From NCBI GenBank assembly GCA_013400975.1, contig WBMZ01012048.1, positions 1 to 64,000 on the forward strand: 64,000 nucleotides of DNA, written 5' to 3'. A model generated the notes under the pieces. It was not told where the DNA came from. It did not search any database and was given only the letters and a program-made list of their open reading frames with translations. This document shows, piece after piece, positions 51,829 to 64,000 of the stretch (position 1 is its first letter; the number at the start of each line of letters is the position of its first letter). This DNA is from Atrichornis clamosus (lineage: Eukaryota > Chordata > Aves > Passeriformes > Menuridae). The position numbers were made by a program, and so were the translations under genes.

Positions 51829-51916
51829 ATTAACTGAAACTCACCCTGGCCTCAGATCTGGCAGAGGCAGGGAAAGGCAAAGGCAAAGGTATTGATGCCT
51901 TTCTACCAGGCTTAGT

Positions 51917-51945
51917 CTTCACTTCACTTCACTTCACTTCACTTG
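51917..51945. repeat. (CTTCA)n pentanucleotide repeat
   Basis: Five to six perfect units of CTTCA in tandem. Confidence 0.95.
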
Positions 51946-52655
51946 TGCCCCCTGCTCTCCTGGGGCTACTCTGCCCAGTAGCCCTTACAACAGAGGTCGG
52001 TGACTCTTTTTTTGCTCTCCCGTGCTGATGACAGGTCCCAGTGGATATCTGTCTCTTGCCAGGTGCATCCCAGTGCAGCCATCCTCCTAGAGCTCTTTAC
52101 AGTTCTTCCCAGCATTCCCAAATGCTAAGGTGTGTTAGCACTGGGGTACACAGGGCAGTGGTGAGAAGGGTGGAGGCAAATAACTGTGGTTTTAAAAGTA
52201 AATAATTTATGCAACAATAACCTCTCCACCCAGGTAATCACCTCGAACAAACATTCTGCGTGTCAAAGGTGTTTCTGGAGATAAGGGTTAGCACAATAAG
52301 GCTCCTGCGTTCTTGGCTTTATCTAGTGCTCAGCCCTTAATGCCACCTTGCTCTCTGCTGAAGGCAAAGTTGTCCCTCTAGGTGCCCCAGCAGAGGTTAC
52401 CAGTCAGGGATAAGACTTCAAGGGGAAGTCTTTGCACTGACAGTAAGGACAATAAGCTTCCAGTGTGGTAAGTATGGTGTTTTTCAAAAGGGCTGGACTT
52501 AGCCCCTAAAATTTTGCCCATAATACAGATAGTGAACTATTTGTCTTGGGGAGAAAAGGGACAGATATGGAGAAAAATACATTCTGATGGCTGGGAAATT
52601 AAGCTCATTGTTGCAAATTGCACTTGTGCTTGCAAAGCAGGCTGAGATTTTGTCC

Positions 52656-52680
52656 TTTATTTATTTATTTATTTTATTTT
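52656..52680. repeat. (TTTA)n simple repeat
   Basis: TTTATTTATTTATTTATTTT followed by ATTTT. Confidence 0.9.
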
Positions 52681-54555
52681 AAAAGAATTTATTTTCCATG
52701 CAGATACTGCTTGCTGGAGAGAATCTGTCTCCTGAGCTACCTGGCCATGGAGCGCTCAACAAAAGAAGTCATGGAGATTGCTGCTGAAGATTCAAGATTC
52801 AGCCTTGTGACCTTCCTATGGTATATTGACAGGCCATTACCGTGTTGTAATGGTTGCCTAGCAAGGCAGTGACACTTGTGCTGAGGCACAGTGACAGCTG
52901 TGTCACACCTGAGGGCTGGTGAGGCTGAAACTCTGTAGTATTTGTTTTGCAACAGTGCAAAGCTTGCATCAGTGTATCCCAAAGTCAATGAGTGCCGGTG
53001 TAGTGACAGGGTGACACTAGGTGCTCACCTAACTCGTACCACTTGGAGCCCTGCAGTGGCTCCCTGGCTTGGTGTTACCAACACACCTGTGAACAGAAAT
53101 GACTGAGCCTTGCTGTGGTCAGAGAGACAAGAGGTAAAGAGACTGAGTGGGAGTTATTTTTGTGTTATGATGTAATGATCAAGGCCATGGTGTGTATGAG
53201 TCTGTGGGCTGTGCTGCAGAAACCTTCTCATGGATGGCAGAGTCAGAGGCAAATAATCAACACCACCTCTGTTGCACGTCTGGAAAGCATGTCGATGATT
53301 TGACCTCAGAAAGCACCTGCCAGGGGGAGATCCTGTTATCAGCAAGTGCTTCTAGTGGAGTTACTATGGGTGCAAACTTCTAGCCTGATGATACTGAACT
53401 CATTTATCAGGAAAATTTAATTTCTGCAATATTTGCATACCACATAAACAACAGGGAGGAGAACAACAACACTAAGGTAAGCTCAAACTGCACAGATGGA
53501 TCTCTTAAGTGCATTTGAACAATGAAATGCCATGGCTACTTTCTTACTGCAAAGTGTGTGTTGGGATGTGACAGGGAGATTGAAGACAGTATCCTGTCAC
53601 ACAGTGCCACTGCAGAGGATATGAGCATCACAATAAATAGTCTTTAGGCTAAAACCCTCAACAGATTAGGAAAGACATCACTCTGAAATGTATAAGGGGA
53701 ATAGCAAGTGGGACAACATTTTCATTTTTTTAGTCCCACTAACTTCTTTGTCCAAGCTGAGCAGCAGAAGTGTAACTTGACACCCTCTAAACTCTTGATC
53801 CTCTGAGAGCTCATATCAGGGACCAGATTAGTGTATTCTCCAGTTGGCACAAATCTGTAGGATTCCTGACCCTGGAAATGAGGTACACAGGCGAGGACAG
53901 GAGGATTTGTGCCTTTGTGCTATGCTCCTAAGAGGAAGACAAGCTGGGAAGGGCCTGGAGTACAGGATGGCTAGTGAGATCATGCTGGAGTACTGTCTTC
54001 TGTTTCCCTGTTTGAATTTCTCAAAGGATGCTAAAAACTGGAAAGGACTCAAAATGTAGTTTATATAAGAGAAAGTTAAGAATTTACTTAATCAAAGTCT
54101 ACAAATATTTCACTTGAGAGATAGATTTCTAATAGTAAACAATGCTGGCAGAAAAGGTCTTGTTAACATCCAGGTTACACCTACACTAGGAAATAAAGTG
54201 ATCCAGAGTTAGTTCTCTGAACCTGAGGGCAAGTGGTACAGCATCTGTCTGAATAAAACTTCTTCTTTCCCAAAGAAGGTAGCCTTGCCCAAATAATCTG
54301 TTAGGAATGATGCCCTGGCCCATGCTGTCAGACTCAGCCCTGCTGTTAAGAGAGTACCCTCCTGTTGTTCAGAGAAAACTGGCTGCCACAAGCCAAAACT
54401 TGCCATGACGCATGCTAACAACACAGAAAATTGCCTGTCAGGGCTTGTGCATGGCTTTAACTGCCTAGCTTACCAATAGAGAAGTCACCTCACTGGCTGG
54501 TGGTTGAAGGCCATCTACAAATGGGGTGTGCACTCCAAACTGTGAGGTTGGTTAG
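52681..54555. other. Non-coding, no feature recognised
   Basis: Only short frames without motifs. Confidence 0.55.
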
Positions 54556-54578
54556 TGAGTGTGTCACTTCGGGGCAGG
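54556..54578 (+). repeat. 23-bp duplicate, copy 1
   Basis: Identical over 23 bp to 61736-61758 in the same orientation (core GTGTGTCACTTCGGGGCAGG preceded by TGA). The flanks show no similarity. Confidence 0.85.
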
Positions 54579-56720
54579 TAAATTCCTTGTTGTTTGAAGT
54601 TTTTCAGTCCAGCTTGGATGTCACACTAAAAAGACAGAGTCTTAAGAGAAACCATGGCCACAATGTGGGCAGGAGAGAGCCCAAGGGTGAAAGCTGTGCA
54701 CTGGGTCAGAGCAGGTATCTGTCGTGTCCAGCAGCTGCACCTGTATCCCTGAGGGGTGTGATCACTACAGGGAGAGCCTCTGTGAGAACCTCCAAACAGT
54801 TGTAAAGAGAATCATTCTCCATTACCAGGAGCCCTAAGCTCTGTGGAAAGCACTCAATTAAATCTCTGCCTCTGGGATAAGAGATTGAAGTGGCACTCCC
54901 TGCACTCCCTGCTGCTCTCTTCTGTGGGAAGTCTTGGCGCCTGCACATAACCCAGTAGCTGAGAGAGGCTATGGGCTCAGAAAAAGTGAGAGAAGCTTTT
55001 TGGGGGTGGACATAGGCATTCCAAGCCATGGCTATTTTCCAAGCAGTGATGGAATAAGCTGGCTAAGATCCTGCAGGCATCAAGTCACTTTCCCTGCCTG
55101 TACATTTTGGTTATGGGCTAGTGAGCCGGGTGTCTGAGTCAGGACACCTGTGAAAGCCTGGGAGTGAGAAGGTGGAGAAGAGATAGTACAGGAATCTTCC
55201 CATTAGGAAATACAGTAAACAAAGCCAGATTGGATGTATGGCTCCTCTGACACCCCTGCCTACGCTTTCCTGGGTACATCCCCAAGGCAGAAATTGGTGC
55301 TGTCTGGGACAACCTGTACCTTACCAGATTTGATCTACGACCCACAGGTTTTTTCTTTAGCAACAGCAAAAAGACATCAGTAGTTCTTCAAATCTAGAAG
55401 ATCTTAAAGCCTCCTGAGGACCTCACTAGAGCTTTTGAAGCAACATTCTCTAGATCTTCAGTGCAGAGGCTAAGCCAGCTGTAAAAATGGCGGTGAAGGT
55501 CTGTGGGGAAGTTCAATCACTCTAGATTTTAATTCTCATTTAATAATTATAAAATGCATTTCAGTCAGAGCAGAAAAGCAGATCTGCTCCAGTAAAGCTA
55601 TGAAGCACACTCTTAAGGTCTGTAACAGACTGTGGGTAGAAAGAAAAATCAGTAAATTCGAGAATGGTTTCATTGGGAATCTCAGCAATATTGTACTTCA
55701 CACATCACCTTGTACCAAACCTGAAGCGTGATGATTGCAGAAGGAAGTGCTTTCCTGGACTGCTGTGTTAGCTCAAACGAAGAGGTGTTCCAAGGCTGGA
55801 ATAATAAATATGGTACAGTAGCACAGACTGAACTTTCCTAGGGCTGTTTGAGAATTGCTCAATACAGGTTGGACTTCAGGTGCCCATCAGCAGAGCCCAA
55901 GGACATCCTTAGGATTGCAGCACATACAGATTTACCAGAAGTGGTAAAGGGCACTAGCACAGGCCAATGACCTGCTTTGAAAGGGGAGTGGCTGACCTGT
56001 GACTGCATCCAGTCATGAACTGAAATGCTAGGGATTTTGAAAGTCAGGATTGCAGTGCATTGGTTAAGCTCTGTGTGAAGCTTCAGGACTGATGGGAGTA
56101 ATTGAGTATATTTATTGTCCAGCACTGAACTGGAGTGAAAGAACAGCTCTGCAATCCCTGTTTTAATCCAACCCTCTGAAAGCTGAGTTCAAAGCAAAGC
56201 AAACCAGAAAATTTTTGTTTTGAAGAGAAGAAGGGTGGGAGAGAAGCCCCTAATCAGGGTGTTCTGATAATGGAAAAATCTGTTGGTGAAAATAAACATT
56301 AGAGAGTCATGCAGAGAGCTGGAGCTGAGGCTTCCCACTTCTTACCCAGTGCTGAAGACCGAGCATGAGTGACCCCAATATGCATAAGCAGTGTCACAGC
56401 TTTCTCAAAGCCACCCTCTTTACCACTGACCTAACCCCTACTCCTCAACCATGGTGTCCTCAGTGTATCACACTCATGTCTCAGCCTGGTGGGAGCAGCC
56501 CCTCTGAGCTGACTTCCCTCCTTTTCTCTCCAGCCAGTCTCCTAGTTTCACAACCTCTCCAAGGCTGAAGGCTTCTTTTTTTTCCCTTTTGTGTCATCCA
56601 GGTAACACACCCACCTCTCTCGCTCCAGCCATATATTCTGCCTCGCTCAGAGATTCTGTAACTCATGTGAAGGTATTTTAAGCTATGCAAACTACAGCAT
56701 TGTTGGGTTTTTTTTAACCA
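54579..56720. other. Non-coding, no feature recognised
   Basis: No gene or clear repeat. A small local repeat, CACTCCCTG twice, lies near 54893-54911. Confidence 0.5.
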
Positions 56721-56965
56721 TAGAAATTAGAGATGGGAAAGCCTTGCTAGCTCATCCAGTCCACTATCTCACACTCTAGCCTAGCCTAGTTCCTGCAAGA
56801 TTCTTGCCTGCAATGCATTTTCCAGTGTTTTATCCAGTCTGCATCTTTTACTTCCCATGAGAAACTGTACCACAAAGGACTACTTTTCACTGTTTGGAAG
56901 AGATTTCTGAAGTTTTCTTTCCATTCTGCCTGACTTAATTTCTTTAAGTTATGCCTGTGGTAACA
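56721..56965 (-). repeat. Old CR1 LINE 3' region
   Basis: Reads in order like a reptile-wide CR1 in reverse: CATAGAAATTAGAGATGGGA, GCTCATCCAGTCCACTATCT, TTTTCCAGTGTTTTATCCAG, CCATGAGAAACTGTACCACA, then GGAAGAGATTTCTGAAGTTT. Ancient and diverged, but long enough for a firm call. Confidence 0.8.
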
Positions 56966-59729
56966 TGCTAGCTAGATTCTCCTTCCTTCATGCTTACCTT
57001 GTTCAGGTGATGGCAAATAATTCTTGTTCAGTCAAGCTATTTAGCCACAATGCTTAATACTTAGATGTAAAGCTCAGCAATTATAGTCCTTGGCTACCTG
57101 GGAAAGACTAACTTTCAGATTAGCATGTTAATGAAGAACACAGAAGACATTTCTCGTAGTGTTGCGTCTTTATTATAACAGTCACTTGACATATTCCATC
57201 ACAAGGTCTGGCTTTGGTTGCTTTTGCCTTTGCCAAACTTGAAACCAACATCATCTAGCTCATGTCTGCTTCAGTAGTTTTACTGGGTTCTTTTTGGTTT
57301 TGTTTTTAATTTCAGTCAAGACCACTTAGCTGTTTCTGAGAACAAGGCTGGCAGGGGAATATTCTGTTTTATCCACATTAAAAAAAAACCTCTTAATGAC
57401 TTTTTCTTAAAAAAAACCCAACAAACCACATTTTGAGCAGTGTCTTGCTTTAAAATAAATCACACTTTTCCTGTCAGAAACACATCTTTTGTCATCTATG
57501 AAAAAAGCCCCTGCCTCAAGTTGGCTAAATAATGAGCTTTTGAGTTATTGCAGCTTGACCCTGCTCAGAAAGAATAATGGGGGCTAGGAAGGACAGTAGT
57601 TTTTCTTTTTTTTTTAAATTCTGGGCCTGATGGAAGTACTAGCACACGATTTAAGACTCAGGTTGTAATGTACTTGCACAAAGTCCCCTGGCTGTGGCTG
57701 CAGGGTCACCTCGTTCTGGCTTCCCTTGTCCTGGGATGCTGTCACTGCTCCTGGACCACTCCTGCCCCTGGCCCTTGGAATCGACGACCTTGCTCTGTGC
57801 ATGAAACTGGGGTTGCCTAGGCATGCGGAAACCTGGCTATGAGGAAACAGGGAGGTGTGGAGAGAGGAGGAGGAGAGAGAAAATAAAAAAAAAATCCCCA
57901 CAACCGAAAGAAAGCCAACCAAAAAAAATACGGCAGAAGAAAGGCAGACGCCCAATTTCTCTGCTGGGTGTCTCCAAAATATTTTGTGTTTGTGTTTTCA
58001 ACAACTGGGGCACTCCTTTCCCTCAGGACTAGTAGGGAAGCCTGGGTGCCCCGAAACTCCCCTGGCACAGCATACACATGCTGCATCCAGCCCATGTCCA
58101 CGGCACTGACACCATCTGCTCCCAGCATGGCCTGCTCCCGCTGGGCCTCCAAGGCACAGGGCCAGGGCCCCAGACTTGTGTCACTGCCGTGCTTTTCTGA
58201 CCTGTCTCCCCCCTGGTGCACAGGCAGCTTCAGCGTGCTGCCCACTGCAGCGTGCAAGGGCATGGGAGGCATGAGCCGTGGAGATTGGACTCAACAGCAG
58301 GGCTTCTATGAAGCCACACACAGCTCCAAAATGCCATGAAGGAATGGAAAGGAATCCAAAATCCTCATTAAATCTGAGGAAAAAGGGAGATGACCTCAAT
58401 CCTGAATAATTACCAGGACATCCAAAAAGATAAAAAGTGCAATTGTAATATCGAACATGAATATTTTCAGAGCACCCCCTGTAACAAAACCCCTCTGCTC
58501 AGCGCTTTAGGGAAGGCTGGTCTCATTATTCCCTTTAGACAGCGTATTAGACTTTGACTCCTCTGATCTGTGCTTGCTACCACCTCTGCTCTGTCAGGGA
58601 ACCCAGCCTGAGACACTTGCTTATGCCTTCTGGCCTCCATGCTTGCTGCATCCCTTGCCATGTTGCCTTTTTATTCAGTAATCCTTCCCCTCCCAGTTTT
58701 CTCTCCTCCTTTTTCTTTCTTGTCAAAGCAAGGAGTTTTTAATAGCTAAAGAACTAAAACACCTCCCACGCCTTGCCTCAAAAAAGCTAACTCTCTGTCT
58801 TACTCACTCTTTTCGATTTCCAAACCTTTCCTGCTAGGTTAGATATTTCCTTTGAGGCACTGGTTCCTCAAATACTAGCATATGAGTATAACTTTAGTAA
58901 ACCATGTAGTTCCAGTGGCCTTGAGAGGACAATCCATAACAAATAAATCAGTTGTGGAATGGAAACCATGGCATTTAGCAGAGATGGAAAAGTTTTCTAT
59001 TTTATATTGTGATTTGATTGGAAAACGAAATATTACAAGCAACTTTTTTCCTGAATGGAGTAGTATCTCCCTTGCAGAAAATTTTAACAGTAGGCTTGAA
59101 GTTCTTCAGAGTGCTTGGGTCATAGTGGTGCAGATGGGTTGATTAAATAACCTTTGGAGGCTTCATCTAATTCTGCTTATTCTAATTCACCATGGTGAAA
59201 TGGAGGAAAAGAGAAATTGAAACAAAGAACAATTGCTTTGTCTTTCTCATTTCCATGAGTGAAACCAAAGTGCAATGTGGTTCAACCGTATTGTTTCAAT
59301 TTTTTTTTGCTTTAAAACATATTAAACATTTCCTTGACTCCAAGATCACCTGCATATGTGATGTACTCTTTGCACTGATTAATTTTAGATCCTCAAATTT
59401 TGCCATTATCAAAACAGAATGTCTCCTGCCATCTTTGTTCTGGTTCCAATATCAACAAGGATCCCCTGTGCTGTAGATTTACCTCTGTGGGAATGACTCC
59501 AAAGACCCAAGTTTATAGCCTATGGAAACAAGAACTATTTTTGAACTATCCATCCAGCCATGGCAATGTGGAGTTTAGCACAGTTTACTCCGTTTCTGGA
59601 CTGAGGTTTGTACCCTGCATCGTGCTCCATACTGCTGGAGTGAAATTCCTAGCAACACCAAATTAAAACAAGCACTGAATGTTTACTCCCCATCACTGCC
59701 ACTGCTTTGACTGCAGTGCAAATGCACCA
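56966..59729. other. Non-coding, no gene recognised
   Basis: Contains T- and A-rich runs (57380-57420, 57605-57616, 57880-57930) and a GC-richer segment (57640-58330) with overlapping frames on both strands but no recognisable product. Confidence 0.55.
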
Positions 59730-59830
59730 CTAATGACTTGGCCGATGGGAGGGGAAAATTACGTGTCAGAGCCAAGTACAGAACCAGGAATTTGGGCCAC
59801 CAGCCAGCTGGTTAGATCACACTGTGTGCC
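59730..59830 (-). repeat. Possible tRNA-type/MIR-like SINE remnant
   Basis: GACTTGGCCGATGGGAGGGG, GTGTCAGAGCCAAGTACAGA and ACCAGGAATTTGGGCCACCA, then a TTAGATCACACTGTGTGCCT end, resemble the reversed 5' part of MIR-type SINEs (acttgcccaaggtcac...gtggcagagccaggaattgaacccag...taaccactagacca). Confidence 0.4.
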
Positions 59831-61735
59831 TCTAATGAAATGCATTGATTTGTGACTCTTACAATAACATTTTTAGGAAATCACTTCACTGGGTATTTAT
59901 TTCTGTGTTGGAGCAGCCTGATGAGGTTGGAAAGCTAAAGCAGACACTGCTTACGTACCAAAAGCAAAATTTTAAGAATAAGATTAATTAATCATTGGAA
60001 TAATTTTTCTAAGGATGTAATGGATTCTCTGTCATATTCTGCTGCACAGTCAATACCAGTTAGTTGTAAAAAATATGTGCTCTGGCTCCAGCAGGAGATA
60101 TGTGTATCTCTAGAAATGATTATCCAAAGTTCTTTGGGTTCTGTTATACTGAGATGAGACTATGTTGTTGTAAGGATTCCTCTTGATGATAAAACCCCCC
60201 ATGAGCCTGTGGCAATCATTGAGTCTGGGTGTTTGTGATTCTGTGTAGTAACAGACTGAGATCTCATAAGTGGTAAATTTAAAACTAGCAACAATTTTCA
60301 TAAAGAGCACTACCAGATTACAAAGACTCTTTCTGCAGAAGTGGACTCCCTGCCAATCTTGCAGCTGATATAATGTGCAGTGATGATTTACCGAGCTCAG
60401 AAAGAATTAAACGATCAATAAAATGACAGACCTGGTACATTTTCAAAGCATCTGGTAAGATCTCATGGAAATGTCTTGGCTACTACATGTTCAGTCAGAG
60501 AGATAGAAATGGGGAAGAGTCCATGATCACCTTGTAGTATTTCACTGAATGCCTCAGAAGAGCAGATGGGGATAGTGAGCAGTGAATAAGGTAAGCATTT
60601 ATCTACTTGGAGTTTTGCATGGACCCTTTTCTGGACTGGCACTTCTTTAATATCCTTACAGATCTATGTAAAAATTTGTTGTTTTCTTGTCTGTTTACAG
60701 TTTATGGTTAGCTAAATTACATAAATAACTTTTTTCTGTGTGCTCAGGTGAACACATCCTAGAGATGCCAGAGTTTAAGTACTCTGTGAAAAGCAACCCC
60801 CTAGCCTTACATATAATATGTAGTTTTATATTTCCTATCCAGAAATTGAGACACCTAGAATCTCTAGTGAGTCCTCAAAGTCTCTGTTGCTGCATCTGCT
60901 TTTTTTCTTTTCATGTCTGCTTTCTGTGTAGTTTTTGAGTGACTGATAGCCATAAAAATTATGAAAAAAAATCCAGCCAAGTAAGACTTGTTTTGAGGAA
61001 AAGTAGAAGAAAAATAAAAAGTATTTAGGTCCAAACTGATCGACTTGTTTGTCCATCTTTTAGATGCATTTACTTAGTCCAATTCGATCTTTTTTTCTGT
61101 TCTGCCACAGTCGTAATGTCTAGCAATGTAAGCTGCTCGTCTTTGAAAATGGAATTCACCTTTAAATGTGCTTAGACTAGAAAAAATATGCCTGGTGAGG
61201 TCATTTTCAGAGCAAGAGTTAATGCATCATGCAAACAGCTAAATAAAGGTTACAATCTGAGTGGAATTATTCAGAGCTCAGGGAAAAATCTGGCATTTGC
61301 AGTCTGTCACTGGGTTTGAGAAGTCTGGCTCTCTCGATGTCACTGTCACTCGGGAGACATCCTCTTTCTGTGTGGCAGTAAGGGAGGGGACTGCAGTGCT
61401 GAATGATCTTCCTGTAAAAACAGCAAAAACAGGAGCGATGGGAAGTGTCATGTGTGAGGAATGTGTGGAATGAGGGGTGAGTATGAGCCTGTCTTTGTCC
61501 AGTTTTCACAGAGTGACTTTATGGGTGTAAATAGCTACCCTTCCACCTAGGTCTCTTTTCCTCTTCTTGGCTAAAGAGCCAGGGTCAGCACAGCAACTGA
61601 TCCCTGGAGGATCTTTGCATGGGGGGCTATGAGGAGTCATGTGCCTCTTGAGACCCCTCAGTTAAGTATGGCAAGTTTTGGGCCCTCTCTGGCAAGGTCT
61701 CCTTGACCTTCTTTTCCACCAACATCCCTGGGAGT
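59831..61735. other. Non-coding, AT-rich
   Basis: No recognised gene or repeat. Confidence 0.55.
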
Positions 61736-61758
61736 TGAGTGTGTCACTTCGGGGCAGG
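61736..61758 (+). repeat. 23-bp duplicate, copy 2
   Basis: Exact match to 54556-54578; see that entry. Confidence 0.85.
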
Positions 61759-62469
61759 ATACACCCAAGTCAGGGTGTAGATGGTGATAGAGCCAGGATA
61801 AGAATGCATCACTGTCAATGCCTGGGCTTTTTTAAAGTTGGCAATCTCCATAGCGGTGCTGTGCTAAGATTTTGGGGTTTTTTGCATTTTGTTTCCTTGT
61901 TTTGTTTCTATAAGCCAAGTGCTTGGCTGATTGCACAGGAAATCAACTGCTACAGGCATTCACTTCGATGGGCAAATTTTAAACGAGTCACCAGGGACTG
62001 GCTGCTGCTGAGTTCAAAGGGAAAGAGACATCCAAAAACTCTAGCCAATTCAAGTTATGGTGGGAAATATCAGATACAAAGAGGAGAAAACTGAAGGCAC
62101 AATAGGGTGAAAGACTGATACAGCTTGATTTTCCTGTCCATAATTGGTCAGATTGAGGTGAGATTGGTCAGATTTGGGTGAGGTTGGAACAGAGATTTAA
62201 AAAAAAAAAACCTGACCAAAACCCAAACCAAAACCAGATAAAATCACCATAATTTTGCTAAGAGAAGCTTGCTAAGGGATGTTTGTTGAACATTAGGAAA
62301 CATGCTCTGGTGTTGGTGTTCTATGAATTGTGTACAATGATCTGGGGAAAGTTAATATGGTACTTGACAAAATATTGGGAAAAGTGTCAGAAAGAATAGT
62401 TCCATGCAGGGCAGAAGGTGAGCAAAAGCTAAGCTCCTACATTCATTCCTCTTTTTTATCTTTTCCCAG

Positions 62470-62537
62470 TGATTACAAGGGTTCCCAGGCTAAGAAAACT
62501 GCAAGAGAAGCACCCACCCCTCCAAAGCAGAGTCAAG
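62470..62537 (+). other. Exon-like cassette, unproven
   Basis: A strong pyrimidine tract and acceptor (CTTTTTTATCTTTTCCCAG) precede 68 nt that end at CAAG followed by a GTAAAG donor. The cassette is open in the frame reading DYKGSQAKKTAREAPTPPKQ. Another donor-like AGAAG/GTGAGC lies only 52 bp upstream, at 62418, which is too close for a usual vertebrate intron. No family is recognised; it may be a non-coding RNA exon or chance. Confidence 0.2.
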
Positions 62538-62977
62538 GTAAAGAGTTTGTGTTCATAAAAGTGTTAAAAAAAGAGGGGGGGGGAAATTTCAAGGGAAAGA
62601 ATGGAAGTCTAAATTTGGGTGTTTCTTCCCCCCAGCACACATATGAGCAGCAGAGACTCCTGAAAAGAAGACTAGAGAAAGATTGCCATCTTCTGGAAGG
62701 ATAAATGTCTGCCATTATTCAGAATACTAAATCTGCTATATGCATATTTTTGAAACCAGAGCATATTTCTGATAAATTTATTTCCCAACCTGAATTCTTA
62801 TCCATATAAAACTAATTCAATCTCATTTAATCAATATATATGCTGTGAACCCAGCTTTAGAAACTGACATAAATTTTGGGTTTTAATGATGCTCTCATCA
62901 AGCTTCAAATTGGGAAGGTGTTAAGGATTATCAGTAGAGAGATGGACTTTATCTATTCTTGAGCCTGTAAGCCAGGC
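62538..62977. other. Non-coding, AT-rich
   Basis: A G9 run at 62575-62583 and AT-rich sequence. No gene seen. Confidence 0.5.
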
Positions 62978-63000
62978 TTTTTTTTTTTTTTTTTTTTTTT
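62978..63000. repeat. Poly(T) run of 23
   Basis: A homopolymer of 23 T. The minus-strand sequence upstream of the implied poly(A) has no AATAAA close by, so it is not called a processed copy. Confidence 0.85.
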
Positions 63001-64000
63001 AACTGAGCATTTAGAAGTCAAATTTAAGGTGTACAGATGTGGAGAGACTGAAAAATGAAAGGAAAAAAGAAATCACTCTCCTTTTAAACAGCATCAAGCA
63101 TTGTTCTACCTACTTCAGTAAATTAAGTACATGTGTTTCAGACAGAATATTTTTATTAATCAAAAACCTGCAGGCAGTCCATGGAGTACACAGACATTTA
63201 GCATTGCTTTCAGTTAGTCCGTCTTAGAAATGATTATCTATATTAGACGAGTTTATGCAGTGACTGGGATTAAAATAACCACCGAGCTACTGCCCGTTCT
63301 GCTCAGGGCAGGAAGGGTCAGGAGCCTGTGTTAGCACAGCCTGTGTACTGGACTGTGAACTTGTTGGCTCCATCTGCTGCCTGTGCTGTGCGGGGCTGTC
63401 ACAGGCTGTGCTGTCACCCAGAGCTATTCCTGCACCTGCCCCGGCCTCTGGGCTCTGGTGTCAGATGTGGGGGATGAGAGTGGATGGACACTGGTGTCCT
63501 CTGTCTTGGCAGAGCAGCATGGCAGGCATGCAGGGAATCTGCAGTGGTGGTGGGAGCTTCACCTCCTTGGCCCTGGGCAAAGTCTGTGTCTCCCTTGCAG
63601 TTGATTCAATGCTGCTCTGCTCCATGGCCTCTAGTGCATTCTCATAAGAGAGGATGTCATTCTTACTTTTCACTGTTTTGATACCACACAAAGGGTGTCA
63701 ATACTTTCAGGTATTATGGGAACCTTTAAATTTTCAGGACAAGAGCTCAGAGGGACTTTGTGTGAGTGTGAATCTCTGTCTCTTCTTACTAGGTTCCCAA
63801 ATTCATTCAATGCAAACCTGCTGGGAGATGGGATTCCCAGTGAACTTCACATTTTGGTAAAAGCTGCCTCTACAAGGGACACTGCAGTCTACCTAATTCT
63901 CCCATCCTTTGAGTATTGGACATGACTTGTCACTGTTTCACATGGCTCCTTCATAGTGGTGATACCATGATGTCAGTCTGCCACTCAGCAGCTCTTCTGC
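63001..64000. other. Non-coding, no gene recognised
   Basis: Short overlapping frames on both strands at 63383-63925. Local CTGTGCTGT-type repetition lies near 63378-63415. Confidence 0.5.

Noticed and set aside
57120..57300. Possible terminal exon on the minus strand with AATAAA near 57170
   Set aside because: A short frame ends before an AATAAA, but stops lie just upstream, no product is recognised and no clear acceptor defines an exon.
1..64000. CRISPR arrays, operons, prophage, toxin-antitoxin or defence systems
   Set aside because: The window is vertebrate nuclear DNA; no regularly spaced repeats or prokaryote-like gene clusters are present.

Overview
This is vertebrate, almost certainly avian, nuclear DNA. 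The evidence is spliced GT-AG exons spread over kilobases, CR1 LINE 3' ends with the ATTCTATG-type terminal repeats typical of birds and other reptiles, very old MIR-like SINE remnants, and very sparse coding sequence. There are no bacterial-style operons, CRISPR arrays, rRNA or tRNA genes that I can see. The species cannot be fixed from the sequence alone.

Only one protein-coding gene can be supported: EMP1 (epithelial membrane protein 1, PMP22/EMP/claudin superfamily) on the minus strand. Its four coding exons lie at 25440-25363, 24577-24475, 24370-24230 and 23623-23460 and encode 161 residues with no frame break. All three coding-intron junctions are GT-AG. A 40-nt leader precedes the ATG in the first coding exon, with an acceptor at 25480/25481. 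A plausible non-coding first exon ends with a consensus donor at 36451, about 11 kb upstream, and an AP-1 site lies further upstream. The 3'UTR is about 1.5 kb and runs to two AATAAA signals near 21960-21987. It contains an (AT)n tract, a Pumilio-type motif and a degraded MIR SINE.

Layout: 1-21.9 kb is non-coding sequence downstream of EMP1, with CR1 ends, one MIR remnant and simple repeats. 21.9-36.6 kb is the EMP1 transcription unit. 36.6-64 kb is non-coding sequence upstream of EMP1, with a long old CR1 remnant at 46.6-47.5 kb, a younger CR1 end at 51.7 kb and an older CR1 end at 56.7 kb. In human, EMP1 lies between GSG1 and GRIN2B with large non-coding gaps (recalled knowledge), which agrees with the emptiness of both flanks.

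The open reading frames outside EMP1 are short, overlap one another on both strands, show no recognisable family and look like chance. The points most worth a second look are a compact CpG island inside the 785-bp intron between the first two coding exons, an excess of AP-1 consensus sites across EMP1 intron 1 and its presumed promoter, the MIR element inside the 3'UTR, a 23-bp exact duplicate 7.2 kb apart with unrelated flanks, and a small exon-like cassette near 62.5 kb. I found no convincing undescribed biological system.
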